A stretch of DNA of 64,000 nucleotides from Pseudomonas sp. CFBP 13711 (GTDB lineage: Bacteria; Pseudomonadota; Gammaproteobacteria; Pseudomonadales; Pseudomonadaceae): NCBI RefSeq assembly GCF_014842265.1, contig NZ_JACYVI010000009.1:258509-322508 (forward strand). The letters run 5' to 3'. A model generated the notes under the pieces. That model searched no databases. It saw only the letters and a list, made by a program, of their open reading frames with translations, and was not told where the DNA came from. Position 1 is the stretch's first letter. Each line of letters begins with the position of its first letter. This document shows positions 46,832 to 55,761 of the stretch, piece after piece. The position numbers and the translations under genes were made by a program.

Positions 46832-49006
46832 TCAAACCGGGCTTTCGGACCCGTCCTTGTTCACCACCGATATCTTGCCGGGCAGCGCTTGTTGCTCAGC
46901 GCCCTCTTCCCCCTCAGGTGCCTGACGATTGTGTGGGCTCATCACCAGTTGTGGATAAGTTTGCGCGAATCGCACCTCAGCCGACTTATCCACAAGCCGC
47001 TTGAGCCGGTCGTTGAATGCACGGCTCACCGCGTACTGCCCACCCGAAGAGGTGCGGAACTGCGCCGTGATGACGATCCCATTCATGTCCATGCGGTCCA
47101 GCCCGAACACCTCCAGCGGCCCCTGCAGTTTGCTCGCCAGCAGCAAATCGTCGCTGATCGACTGGCCCGCTTCACGAATCAGCGAGGTCGCCGCGTCAAC
47201 GTCCGTGTCATAAGTGAACTGGAACGAGAAAAACGCATAAGCGAACTGTCGGGACTGGTTGGTGACGGCCTTGATCTGTCCGAACGGCACCGAATGCACG
47301 AAGCCCTTGCCGTCGCGCAGACGCAGGGTGCGGATGGTCAGGCTCTCGACGGTACCGGCGTGGCCCGAATCCAGCACCACCCAGTCGCCGATGGAGATGG
47401 TGTCCTCGATGATGATGAACAGTCCGGTAATGACGTCCTGCACCAACTGCTGCGAACCGAAACCGATCGCCAGACCGACTACCCCGGCACCGGCCAGCAG
47501 TGGCGCGACGTTGATGCCCAGGTTCGCCATCGTCGTGATGGTGCAGATCACCACCAGGATGATCTTCATCGCGTTGCGCAACAGCGGCAGGATGGTCTTC
47601 ACCCGCGTGCTCGGCTGACGCGCGGAACGTCCATTGGCCGGAGGCTTCAGGGCTTCCTGAATGGCCGTGTCCATTACCACCCACAGCAGCCAGGTCACCA
47701 GAAGAATCAGACCGATGCTGCTCAGCGAATCGCTGATCACTTTGCCCAGCGCATTGCGTTGGGCGAATTCAAACAGCGAGAAGCCCCAGATCCGGCCCAG
47801 CAACTCGATGAAGCCGATCGCCAGCGCGATACGCATGACGGCGTGCAACAGGCTCAGCAGACGCTCCTTGTAAACACTGTCGGTTCGCGCCTCGGTGGGC
47901 TTGAACACGTGCTGGAACAAGGTGCTGAGAAACACCGCGCCGATCAACAGGACCGTCGTCAGCAACGCGCAACGCAAGGCTTCCTGGCTGCCTTCGCCGG
48001 CGCCGATCAGATTCACCGCCGAGACCAGAATCATCAGCAGGATCGGCAAGTGCCACAGGCTGGAGAAAATCTTCAGCGTCTGTTGCACCGCGGGCCGCGC
48101 CAGCCGGGCGCCGAGGGAACGGTTGCGGATCAGATGGGCGATCGGCCGACGCATGCGGATGACGACCATGCCAAACATGACCGACGCCATCAGCCCGGTA
48201 AACGCGGCGATGCTGGTGGTCACGTTGCCGCCGAACAGCCGGGCAATCTGCGGACTGGTCAGCGCGTCGCTCAACGCCGCGAGAAAGCCGATGATGAACA
48301 ACGGGTGCGGCGCGTAGTGACGAATGATGCGCACCGCCGGCCGTTTGTGGCCCGAATTGAACAGCACGATCAGCGACAACAGCACGGATGTGGAGAAAAT
48401 TCCGCTGCTGGTCGAGTACGCCAGACACAGCGCCAGCGCGCGCCCCACCGAGGTCGGCATGAAGTGACTGACGTAGAGGGTCAGCGGCAGGCAGATCAGC
48501 GCCGGCACCATGTATGGCAGCACATAGCCCAGCACCCCGACCACGCGATCGCGGCGAATCAGGAACCGATGCCGTGATAACCGAGTGACCAGAAACGCGC
48601 CGATTCGGTTGAGCAGCAGGAACGCGCCCGCCCACACCAGGGACAGCATCACGAAATCGCCGGCAATCCGCCACGCTGAGCGCGACTGCGGCTTGTTGAC
48701 CAGCGCGTCGATCTCGTCAGCGGCTCGGTCGGCGCGCAGGCGCCAGGAGTCGAGCAAGTGGCCATCCACATCGAGCTTGTCTTGAACGCTGTCGATGCTG
48801 GAACTGATGGCGCCGAGCAATCCGCCTTTGACCAGAATCTCCGCTTTGGCAGGATCCTCTGGCGCCGGGTCGGCAGGTGCGGCAGCGCCAGCAGTGGGAG
48901 CAGTGGCAGCGGCGGGGGCGTCGGCGGCTTGAACATTGACGCTGAAAACGCTTAACAGCAGGCACAGCAACAGAAAGGGTTTGAAATTCGGCAAAACGCG
49001 AGTCAC
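46832..49006 (-). CDS. Moderate-conductance mechanosensitive channel, YbiO-like MscS family
   Basis: About 724 residues with a signal-type start (LPNFKPFLLLCLLLSVFSVNVQA), an N-terminal periplasmic/linker part, roughly ten helices and the C-terminal MscS core. The core contains LAGAGVVGLAIGFGSQQLVQDVITGLFIIIEDTISIGDWVVLDSGHAGTVESLTIRTLRLRDG. Size and domain order match YbiO rather than small MscS. It opens under hypo-osmotic shock. The start is uncertain: I use the GTG at 49006, next to AAGGAG; an in-frame TTG lies twelve bases downstream and the frame stays open to 49081. Confidence 0.88.
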   Translation of the reverse strand: MTRVLPNFKPFLLLCLLLSVFSVNVQAADAPAAATAPTAGAAAPADPAPEDPAKAEILVKGGLLGAISSSIDSVQDKLDVDGHLLDSWRLRADRAADEIDALVNKPQSRSAWRIAGDFVMLSLVWAGAFLLLNRIGAFLVTRLSRHRFLIRRDRVVGVLGYVLPYMVPALICLPLTLYVSHFMPTSVGRALALCLAYSTSSGIFSTSVLLSLIVLFNSGHKRPAVRIIRHYAPHPLFIIGFLAALSDALTSPQIARLFGGNVTTSIAAFTGLMASVMFGMVVIRMRRPIAHLIRNRSLGARLARPAVQQTLKIFSSLWHLPILLMILVSAVNLIGAGEGSQEALRCALLTTVLLIGAVFLSTLFQHVFKPTEARTDSVYKERLLSLLHAVMRIALAIGFIELLGRIWGFSLFEFAQRNALGKVISDSLSSIGLILLVTWLLWVVMDTAIQEALKPPANGRSARQPSTRVKTILPLLRNAMKIILVVICTITTMANLGINVAPLLAGAGVVGLAIGFGSQQLVQDVITGLFIIIEDTISIGDWVVLDSGHAGTVESLTIRTLRLRDGKGFVHSVPFGQIKAVTNQSRQFAYAFFSFQFTYDTDVDAATSLIREAGQSISDDLLLASKLQGPLEVFGLDRMDMNGIVITAQFRTSSGGQYAVSRAFNDRLKRLVDKSAEVRFAQTYPQLVMSPHNRQAPEGEEGAEQQALPGKISVVNKDGSESPV

Positions 49007-49213
49007 TCCTTCGGTCAGGGAACCGTGGAAAAATCGGCCCTCTGGAACTGATCGAATTTCATCCAGCAAGTTCGTTTCCAAGGCGCAATCGTCATGTTGG
49101 CCGTTGACGGTCTGCCCGCCAGCAAATGTAACGAACCTTTACCGAGCCGCTTCGTCGTAGCCTTAACGAGGGCGACTGTCTCCAGTGCGCCCGCTCCGCC
49201 GAGGATCAACTCC

Positions 49214-51568
49214 ATGTCGCTTATCCATCCCAAAGCTCATTTCCGTCCCTACACGTCTGCCGCCGGCGGCTGGGGCTCGGCAAAGTCGGTGATGGAGATC
49301 CTCTGGCGCGAGCAGGCGCCGATTCGAGCAGGCCTGCCGCTGATCAAGCAAAACAAGCCCGGCGGTTTTGCCTGCGTCAGCTGCGCGTGGGCCAAGCCCG
49401 GCAAACCCCACAGCCTCGAGTTTTGCGAAAACGGCGCGAAGGCCACTGCTTGGGAGCTGACGTCGCGCAAGACCGACCCGGCCTTTTTCGCCCGGCACAC
49501 GCTCACCGAACTGCGCCAGTGGCCCGATTACGACCTTGAGCAACAGGGCCGCCTCACGCACCCCATGCGGTACAACGCAGCGACCGATCGCTATCAGGAA
49601 ACCACGTGGGAGGAAGCCTACCGTGACATTGGCGCGCAGCTGAAAAGCATGACGCCCGACAGCGTGGTTTTTTATGCATCGGGCCGGGCCTCGCTGGAAA
49701 CATCGTTCATGTACCAGCTCATCGCCCGCGCCTACGGCAACAACAATCTGCCCGACAGCTCGAACATGTGCCACGAGAGCACCTCGGTAGGCTTGCAGGA
49801 AAGTATTGGGGTACCTGTAGGAACGGTGACGCTGGATGACTTCGAGCACACCGACTGCATCCTGTTTTTCGGCCAGAACGTAGGCAGCAACAGCCCACGG
49901 ATGCTGCATCAACTACGTGAAGCCCGGCAGCGTGACGTGCCGATCATCACTTTCAACCCGATCCGCGAGCGCGGCCTCGAGCGCTTCGTCAATCCGCAGT
50001 CCCCCGTGGAAATGCTCGGGCCGAAGTCGACGGTCATCAGCACCCAATACCATCAGTTGGCAATCGGTGGCGACACGGCGGTTGTGCTAGGCATCGCCAA
50101 GTCGCTGTTTGAAATGGATGAAGCGGCGCTGGCAAAGGGTCAGCCCGGGATCATCGATCAGGCGTTTATCGCCCAGCACACTGAAGGGTTTGCCGAGTTC
50201 TGCGACTGCGTGCTCCAAACACCGTGGGAAACCATCGAGCGTCAGGCAGGACTCAGCCGTAGCGCGCTGGAGGCAGTGGCGACGGTGTACGCCAGACACG
50301 AGCGCGTGATGCTGGTGTACGGCATGGGCATCACCCAACACCGGCGCGGGGTGACCAACGTGCAAATGTTGGTGAATTTGCTCCTGCTGCGCGGCAACAT
50401 CGGCAAGCGCGGCGCCGGGATTTGCCCGGTGCGAGGTCACTCCAATGTGCAGGGGCAGCGCACGGTTGGCATTACCGAAGACCCGAAAAAAATTCCTGTG
50501 GATAAGATTGAGGCGCTGTATGGCTTCTCGGTCCCGTCGAAAAAAGGCTTGAACACCGTTGAGACCTGCGAAGGACTGCTGGATGGGAGCGTGCGCGGAT
50601 TCATCGGGCTCGGCGGGAATTTTCTGCGGGCTATCCCGGACACTTCCCGCATGGAGCCGGCCTGGAACACGTTGGACCTGAACGTCCAGATAGCGACCAA
50701 GCTGAACCGCACACATCTAGTCCCGGGGAAAAACGCGTGGATCCTGCCCTGCCTCGGGCGCATCGAAAAGGATGTGCAAAATGGCGTCGAGCAGGTCTAT
50801 ACCACTGAAGACAGCACCGGCTGCGTGCGGGCCTGGCAGGGTAATAGCGAACCCGCCAGCGCCCATCTCCGCGCCGAAATCGCCATCCTCGCGGGCATCG
50901 CCGAGGCAACGTTACCTGGGACCACTCAAATCGACTGGGACGCCTGGCGCCGCGATTACGCGCTGATTCGTCAGGGCATCGCTCAGGTCTACCCCGAGAT
51001 TTTCCACGACATGGAAACCCGCATGTGGGAAACCGGCGGTTTTCATCGCCCCATTGCCGCAGCGAAGCGTGAATGGAAAACCGAGAGCGGTCGCGCAATG
51101 TTCATTACGCCCGAGCTGCTTGAAGAAGACGATGACGTGTACCCGAACCATACTCGCCGCGACGTGCTGCAACTGATGACGCTGCGCAGCAACGACCAGT
51201 TCAACACCACGATCTACGGCTACGAAGATCGCTTCCGTGGCGTCAGCGGCACCCGCGCGGTCATCTTCATGAACCGTAATGATGTCCTGCGAATGGGCTT
51301 CAAACCGGGAGACTGGGTCAACGTCACCACCGCCATCGAGCCGCAGGTCACGCGTTCGGTAGGGCCTCTGCAGATCATCGCTTACGACATCCCCGAAAAC
51401 TGCTGCGCAGCGTACTACCCCGAGTGCAACCCACTCGTTCCGTTGTGGCACCACGCTGAACGCAGCAAGGTGCCTGCGGCCAAATCCATCCCCGTTACGC
51501 TGGCCAAGGCCTCACCCAGCGCAGCCGATTTGAAACGTGCGCTGCCGGAGTCCGATCAGGTGCGTTGA
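49214..51568 (+). CDS. FdhF/YdeP-family molybdopterin oxidoreductase
   Basis: A 784-residue enzyme of the bis-MGD formate-dehydrogenase-like fold. N-terminal CVSCAWAKPGKPHSLEFC supplies cysteines C54, C57 and C71. Then come the molybdopterin-binding blocks FEHTDCILFFGQNVGSNSPRML, MLVYGMGITQHRRGVTNVQMLVNLLLLRGNIGKRGAGICPVRGHSNVQG and the final dinucleotide-binding domain (FNTTIYGYEDRFRGVSGTRAVIFMN). YdeP is linked to acid resistance in E. coli, with unknown substrate. FdhD and MobA are not nearby. ATG at 49214 has GAGG upstream; a TetR gene follows about 57 bases later. Confidence 0.9.
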   Translation: MSLIHPKAHFRPYTSAAGGWGSAKSVMEILWREQAPIRAGLPLIKQNKPGGFACVSCAWAKPGKPHSLEFCENGAKATAWELTSRKTDPAFFARHTLTELRQWPDYDLEQQGRLTHPMRYNAATDRYQETTWEEAYRDIGAQLKSMTPDSVVFYASGRASLETSFMYQLIARAYGNNNLPDSSNMCHESTSVGLQESIGVPVGTVTLDDFEHTDCILFFGQNVGSNSPRMLHQLREARQRDVPIITFNPIRERGLERFVNPQSPVEMLGPKSTVISTQYHQLAIGGDTAVVLGIAKSLFEMDEAALAKGQPGIIDQAFIAQHTEGFAEFCDCVLQTPWETIERQAGLSRSALEAVATVYARHERVMLVYGMGITQHRRGVTNVQMLVNLLLLRGNIGKRGAGICPVRGHSNVQGQRTVGITEDPKKIPVDKIEALYGFSVPSKKGLNTVETCEGLLDGSVRGFIGLGGNFLRAIPDTSRMEPAWNTLDLNVQIATKLNRTHLVPGKNAWILPCLGRIEKDVQNGVEQVYTTEDSTGCVRAWQGNSEPASAHLRAEIAILAGIAEATLPGTTQIDWDAWRRDYALIRQGIAQVYPEIFHDMETRMWETGGFHRPIAAAKREWKTESGRAMFITPELLEEDDDVYPNHTRRDVLQLMTLRSNDQFNTTIYGYEDRFRGVSGTRAVIFMNRNDVLRMGFKPGDWVNVTTAIEPQVTRSVGPLQIIAYDIPENCCAAYYPECNPLVPLWHHAERSKVPAAKSIPVTLAKASPSAADLKRALPESDQVR

Positions 51569-51599
51569 GCCTGTTTTTGAATGAGTGGCTTGACGCAGG

Positions 51600-51613
51600 A
51601 GAACGTACGTTCT
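51600..51613. promoter_or_regulatory. Perfect 14-bp palindrome in the TetR promoter
   Basis: AGAACGTACGTTCT lies between a TTGACG -35 box (51590-51595) and a TACCTT -10-like box (51613-51618), 12 bases before the TetR ATG. This is the position and form of a TetR autorepressor operator. Confidence 0.7.
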
Positions 51614-51625
51614 ACCTTCTGCGTC

Positions 51626-52204
51626 ATGAATATATCAACGAACCTCACCCGTGAGAAAATCCTCGCGACTGCCGAGCAACTCATTTATCAGAACGGCATC
51701 CAGGCCACCGGCATGGACCTTCTGGTAAAGACGTCGGGCGTCGCGAGGAAAAGCATCTATCGCTATTTCGCCACCAAAGACGATGTGGCCGCCGCTGCAC
51801 TCAACGCCCGTGACGTGCGCTGGATGGACTGGTTCCGGACTGAGTCCGACAAGGCTGACACCTCTGAAGCGCGCATCCTGAATATGTTTGACGTGCTCAA
51901 AGGCTGGTTCGAGTCCGAAGGCTTTCGCGGCTGCGCGTTCATCAACACGGCAGGTGAAGTGGGCGACCCGCAAGACCCCATCCGTCTGATCGCCAAACTG
52001 CATAAACAAAAGCTGCTGGACTACACACTGGAGCTCTGCGAGCAGATTGGGATTGCCGATCCGCAAGCCTTGGCCAAGCAGTTACTCATCCTCATGGAAG
52101 GCGCGATCACCGTCGCCCGCGTCATAGGTGACTACAGTGCTGCTGAAAACGCCAAGGCGGTTGCGCAACTGATGCTGGAGCAGCGTTTGCGTTCCAGTTC
52201 CTAG
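51626..52204 (+). CDS. TetR-family transcriptional regulator
   Basis: A 192-residue repressor. The N-terminal helix-turn-helix spans about residues 7-55 (REKILATAEQLIYQNGIQATGMDLLVKTSGVARKSIYRYFATKDDVAAAAL), followed by an all-helical ligand domain. The ATG at 51626 is chosen because the helix begins right after it; no ribosome site precedes it, and the -10-like box is only a few bases upstream, so the message may be nearly leaderless. The operator palindrome at 51600-51613 suggests autorepression. It is followed 49 bases later by an NTF2-like gene, a pairing seen in many proteobacteria. Confidence 0.9.
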   Translation: MNISTNLTREKILATAEQLIYQNGIQATGMDLLVKTSGVARKSIYRYFATKDDVAAAALNARDVRWMDWFRTESDKADTSEARILNMFDVLKGWFESEGFRGCAFINTAGEVGDPQDPIRLIAKLHKQKLLDYTLELCEQIGIADPQALAKQLLILMEGAITVARVIGDYSAAENAKAVAQLMLEQRLRSSS

Positions 52205-52253
52205 CCTTAAACGTCCCACCCACCACCGAATCATCACCGCCTGGAGGTCCACC

Positions 52254-52733
52254 ATGTCGTCCAATGCCCAGACTCGCCCGCCACTTCCCCCTTTCACCCG
52301 CGAATCCGCCATCGAGAAGGTTCGCCTGGCTGAAGATGGCTGGAACAGCCGTGACGCCGAAAAGGTTTCGCTGGCCTACACACTCGACACCAAGTGGCGC
52401 AACCGCGCCGACTTCGCCGAGAACCGTGAAGAGGCGAAAAATTTCCTGATACGCAAGTGGAACAAGGAGCTCGACTATCGCCTGATCAAAGAGCTCTGGG
52501 CGTTCACCGATAACCGCATCGCGGTGCGTTACGCGTACGAATGGCACGACGACTCAGGCAATTGGTTCCGCTCGCACGGCAACGAGAATTGGGAATTCAA
52601 TGAAGACGGCTTGATGGCGCGGCGATTCGCTTGCATCAATGACATGCCGATCAAAGAAGCGGATCGCAAGTTTCACTGGCCGCTGGGCCGTCGTCCTGAC
52701 GATCATCCCGGGTTGTCGGATCTGGGTTTGTAA
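52254..52733 (+). CDS. DUF1348-type NTF2-like protein
   Basis: A 159-residue SnoaL/NTF2-fold protein. The pattern ESAIEKVRLAEDGWNSRDAEKVSLAYTLDTKWRNRADF, FLIRKWNKELDYRLIKELWAF and RYAYEWHDDSGNWFRSHGNENWEF is the DUF1348 family, a ligand-binding or small enzyme fold of unknown substrate. GGAGG stands before the ATG. It follows the TetR gene and ends at a strong terminator, so the pair is a self-contained unit. Confidence 0.9.
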   Translation: MSSNAQTRPPLPPFTRESAIEKVRLAEDGWNSRDAEKVSLAYTLDTKWRNRADFAENREEAKNFLIRKWNKELDYRLIKELWAFTDNRIAVRYAYEWHDDSGNWFRSHGNENWEFNEDGLMARRFACINDMPIKEADRKFHWPLGRRPDDHPGLSDLGL

Positions 52734-52750
52734 TCCTCGAACGCGACCCA

Positions 52751-52793
52751 AAACAAAGCCCCCGACAGCTGAGCTGTGCGGGGGCTTTTGTTT
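52751..52793 (+). terminator. Intrinsic terminator after the NTF2-like gene
   Basis: Long stem AAACAAAGCCCCCGACAGCT paired with GAGCTGTGCGGGGGCTTTTGTTT, ending in a T-rich tail. It closes the TetR unit and stands at the edge of the accessory island. Confidence 0.88.
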
Positions 52794-53033
52794 GCAGCGT
52801 TATTGCGTTTGGGTAACGCGCTGCTTAAAAATCTTCTGTACAGCTGAGGGAACTACTTCGCAGTAAAAATAGTTGTAAATCAGCCAGATGCCCAATCCCG
52901 AACGGCATTTTGTCTAGTATTTTGCTAAATTTCCACCTAAAAAGCGCCTTATTCTTTACATGTGCCACAACGAGCTATTCCTGTCTCCCCAGCAAAGGCA
53001 GAGAGGAAGCAGGTAACGGGGACAGAGGCTGCA

Positions 53034-53225
53034 ATGACACCCGAACAGGTACTCGGGGATTTCGATCTCTGGCTTACCTGCCATGGCAAACGCTGCTCCC
53101 ACGTCAACACGGGAGACGATGGATACGTAGGTTGTATAGGTGGAAGTATTCCCGTTAATTTCGTGACTGGATGTGTGATGAACGACGCACCCGAGCCAAT
53201 GATGAGGGCGCTATGCAAGAGCTGA
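53034..53225 (+). CDS. Small unknown ORF at island left edge
   Basis: A 63-residue frame starting at an ATG with AGAGG five bases upstream. The product (MTPEQVLGDFDLWLTCHGKR, then VNTGDDGYVGCIGGS) matches no family I know. The end MRALCKS overlaps the start of the first broken integrase; a similar MRTISRN frame ends at the equivalent point before the second copy, so both junctions share this short leader. It may be a real small gene or the 3' end of one truncated by the insertion. The surrounding 52794-53211 shows nothing else. Confidence 0.35.
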   Translation: MTPEQVLGDFDLWLTCHGKRCSHVNTGDDGYVGCIGGSIPVNFVTGCVMNDAPEPMMRALCKS

Positions 53226-54180
53226 CGACAACCCACCAGAACGATCAGCGTCGGCTCACAGCAGGTCGAATTTCAGACACTGACCCGGGTTCCGGCCGCG
53301 GTCGAGTGGTTTGCCAACCTGGACTACCCTCGAACACGACGCGCCTACCAAAATGATCTAGAAGACTTCTGCGGCTTTGTGGATTTGGCCTCCGCAGATG
53401 AGTTTCGCGTCGTCATCCGTTCGCACGTTTTGGCCTGGCGTGCCCAGCCCGAGCATCGCGGTTTGGCCGGCGCCACGATCCGGCGCAAATTGGCCGCGCT
53501 GGCCAGCCTCTTAGATCCCCTCTGGAGAGCAACGCGATCGCCGGCGGCAATCCCGTGCATGGGGTGAAACGACCGAAGATTAAAAGCAACGAAGGCAAAA
53601 CCCCGGCAATGGGCGATCACCAGGCGAAGGCGCTGCTCGAGGCGCCCGATGAAACAACCCTGAAAGGGCAGCGCGACCGGGCAATACTGGCTGTTCTTCT
53701 TTATCACGGGCTGCGCCGCGAAGAAGCGGCCTGCTGCAGGTGAGCGACATCCAGGAGCGCCATGGTATTCAGCATTTGAAGGTGCATAGCAAGAGCGGAA
53801 AGGTGCGCTACCTGCCGATGCACCCGGTGGCAGCTGGGCGCATTCATCAGTACCTGGAAAGCTCAGAGCATCATATGGCCGACAGAAAGGTGCCGCTGTT
53901 CATACCGCCGCGAGGCAAGCTGGCCGGTGCCGGCATCACGGCCAACGGCATATATACGGTAGTCGCGGCGTACGCGAAAAAAGCCGGGATTGAAGTCGAC
54001 GGCCTGGGCGTCCATGGTCTCAGCGTAACCGCAGCCACCAATGCCCTGGAGCACGAGGCCGACATCGCCAAGGTCCAGGCTTGGCTCGGACTTGCCAACA
54101 TCAGCACGACCAAGATCTACAACAGCCGGGAGAATCGCTCGGGGTTTACATTTTCCGTGATCTGCGGCACGGGGGTTTAA
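53212..54180 (+). pseudogene. Broken tyrosine recombinase (integrase), copy 1
   Basis: A phage-type tyrosine recombinase of about 320 codons split over three frames. Relative to copy 2 there is a one-base insertion after RRLTA near 53263, a shift near 53512 (at RKLAALASL), and a shift near 53730 (at GLRREEA). The core-binding domain (WFANLDYPRTRRAYQNDLEDFC) and catalytic domain (LLYHGLRRE, SGKVRYLPMHP) are still readable. The second catalytic Arg has become Ser (HGLSVTAATNAL), the usual WLGH His is Leu (WLGLANIS), and only the C-terminal Tyr remains (KIYN). The 3' end diverges from copy 2 at about 54140. It cannot encode an active enzyme. Confidence 0.88.
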
Positions 54181-54580
54181 TGTGTAGAACGGCCCATGGT
54201 CGCGTCCTGAGTTGGACTAAGCAGATTGTCAGGCAGTGAGAGAACCTTGCGTTGAAAACTAGCGAATTTCATCGGTGAGTATGTATATGTTTTCACTAAC
54301 AAGCTCGTATTAATAATGATTGACACACCCGTGAGCAGGGTGGCCAGCATTTTCATTTGACGTAGCATTAGACATTACCGCCCCGTGATACGACAGTGAA
54401 GTTCAACGATTGGAATTCATAGGTATTCTATGAACTACTAGCACGAGTGGCTCTGGCATAGGGTATCCCGACGAACACGATTTTGATCCCAAGAGTGGAA
54501 TGCGGTGCAATACAGATTGCGTTCAGGTATCATTGCGAAACGAGCTTTACATTTCGCCAAACTCATGCATGGATGGACTA
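54181..54580. other. AT-rich 400-base gap with no convincing gene
   Basis: Short minus-strand frames (for example 54177-54368) have no family match. The region is visibly AT-rich like the phosphatase gene after it. It probably carries that gene's promoter, which I could not fix. Confidence 0.4.
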
Positions 54581-55642
54581 ATGTTTTCTTTGCTTCAAAA
54601 ATCAGTATATTTGTTTTTCTTAGGCATCATTAGCTTTACCGTAAGCGCTACCGAACTTAATCATTGGCCACCATCAATAGCGAGTCATCTGAACAATTTA
54701 ATAAATTCAAATAAAAATATCGGCGCCTACGCAGTGTTTGACATGGACAACACTAGTTATCAATATGACTTGGAAGAAGCGCTACTCCCTTTTCTGGAGA
54801 TGAAAGGATTACTTAACCGAGAAAACCTTGACCCCTCCCTAAAGCTCATTCCTTTCAAAGATGTAAACGGCCACAAAGAAAGCCTGAGCAGTTATTATTA
54901 CCGGCTTTGTGCTTTTGACAATATGGTCTGTTACCCTTGGGCAGCACAGGTATATTCAGGGTTCACCTTGGCTCAGCTCAAAGGATATGTTGACGAACTA
55001 ATGGCCTATGAAAAACCAATTCCTATCTATCAGTATGATAAAAACAATATTATTGAGATTCGCGAAGTTCGCGCACCTAAATTATATGCAGGCCAGCAGG
55101 AACTTTATCGTAAACTGATGGAAAATGGTATTAACGTTTATGTAGTGTCAGCAGCGCATGAGGAATTAGTGAGGATGATTGCTAGCGACCCCCGTTATGG
55201 CTATGGGGTAAAACCACAAAATGTTATAGGTGTTACGACATTGCTTAGTGATCGAGAAAGCGGAGAATTGACGACTTCGCGTAAGCAGATCGCAGAAGGC
55301 CGTTACAATTCTGTTGCCAATCTCAAGCTCAAAATGTCCTCATATTTGTGGACTCCTGCAACCTGGTTTGCTGGTAAGCCTGCTGCGATTTCTACCTACA
55401 TTAATCAGTGGAAAAAACCTATTCTCGTTGCGGGTGATACTCCAGACAGCGATGGCCCTATGCTTTTCCATGCGCTGGATTCAACAAAAGGCGGTATGCG
55501 TCTCTGGTTGGATAATAATGCTAAATCTCGAACCGAGATCGACACTATGATCAAGGATAATGCCAAAGCTCAGGCCGAAAATGGAATAGCGGTAACCGCA
55601 GACAAAAATTGGATCTTTGTGAGGCCCGACCAAATCAACTAG
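54581..55642 (+). CDS. pchP: Phosphorylcholine phosphatase (HAD superfamily), AT-rich
   Basis: A 353-residue secreted phosphatase with signal peptide MFSLLQKSVYLFFLGIISFTVSA. HAD motif I is D54-M-D56-N-T58 in AVFDMDNTSYQYDLEEALLPF, motif II lies in VYVVSAAHE, and motif IV is VAGDTPDSDG with GD at 285-286. This is the Pseudomonas PchP pattern, which releases phosphate from phosphorylcholine in the periplasm. Codon use is strikingly AT-rich compared with the neighbours, so it was probably acquired from a lower-GC genus. The ATG at 54581 gives a normal signal; an in-frame ATG at 54569 is possible. Confidence 0.87.
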   Translation: MFSLLQKSVYLFFLGIISFTVSATELNHWPPSIASHLNNLINSNKNIGAYAVFDMDNTSYQYDLEEALLPFLEMKGLLNRENLDPSLKLIPFKDVNGHKESLSSYYYRLCAFDNMVCYPWAAQVYSGFTLAQLKGYVDELMAYEKPIPIYQYDKNNIIEIREVRAPKLYAGQQELYRKLMENGINVYVVSAAHEELVRMIASDPRYGYGVKPQNVIGVTTLLSDRESGELTTSRKQIAEGRYNSVANLKLKMSSYLWTPATWFAGKPAAISTYINQWKKPILVAGDTPDSDGPMLFHALDSTKGGMRLWLDNNAKSRTEIDTMIKDNAKAQAENGIAVTADKNWIFVRPDQIN

Positions 55643-55761
55643 GTTGAGGTGTGGATGGCCGTCACCGCAGAAAGGTTGACCTCGCTGGCTACCGGGCTGA
55701 GTAAGGAAGTTGATCAGTTTCGTTGAGTGATACACGCGCTGGCCGTGTACTCAGGGCGTAA

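Noticed and set aside
46889..48577. 562-codon plus-strand frame opposite the YbiO-type channel gene
   Set aside because: High-GC antisense shadow rich in Arg, Gln and His; the opposite strand encodes an evident MscS-family channel.
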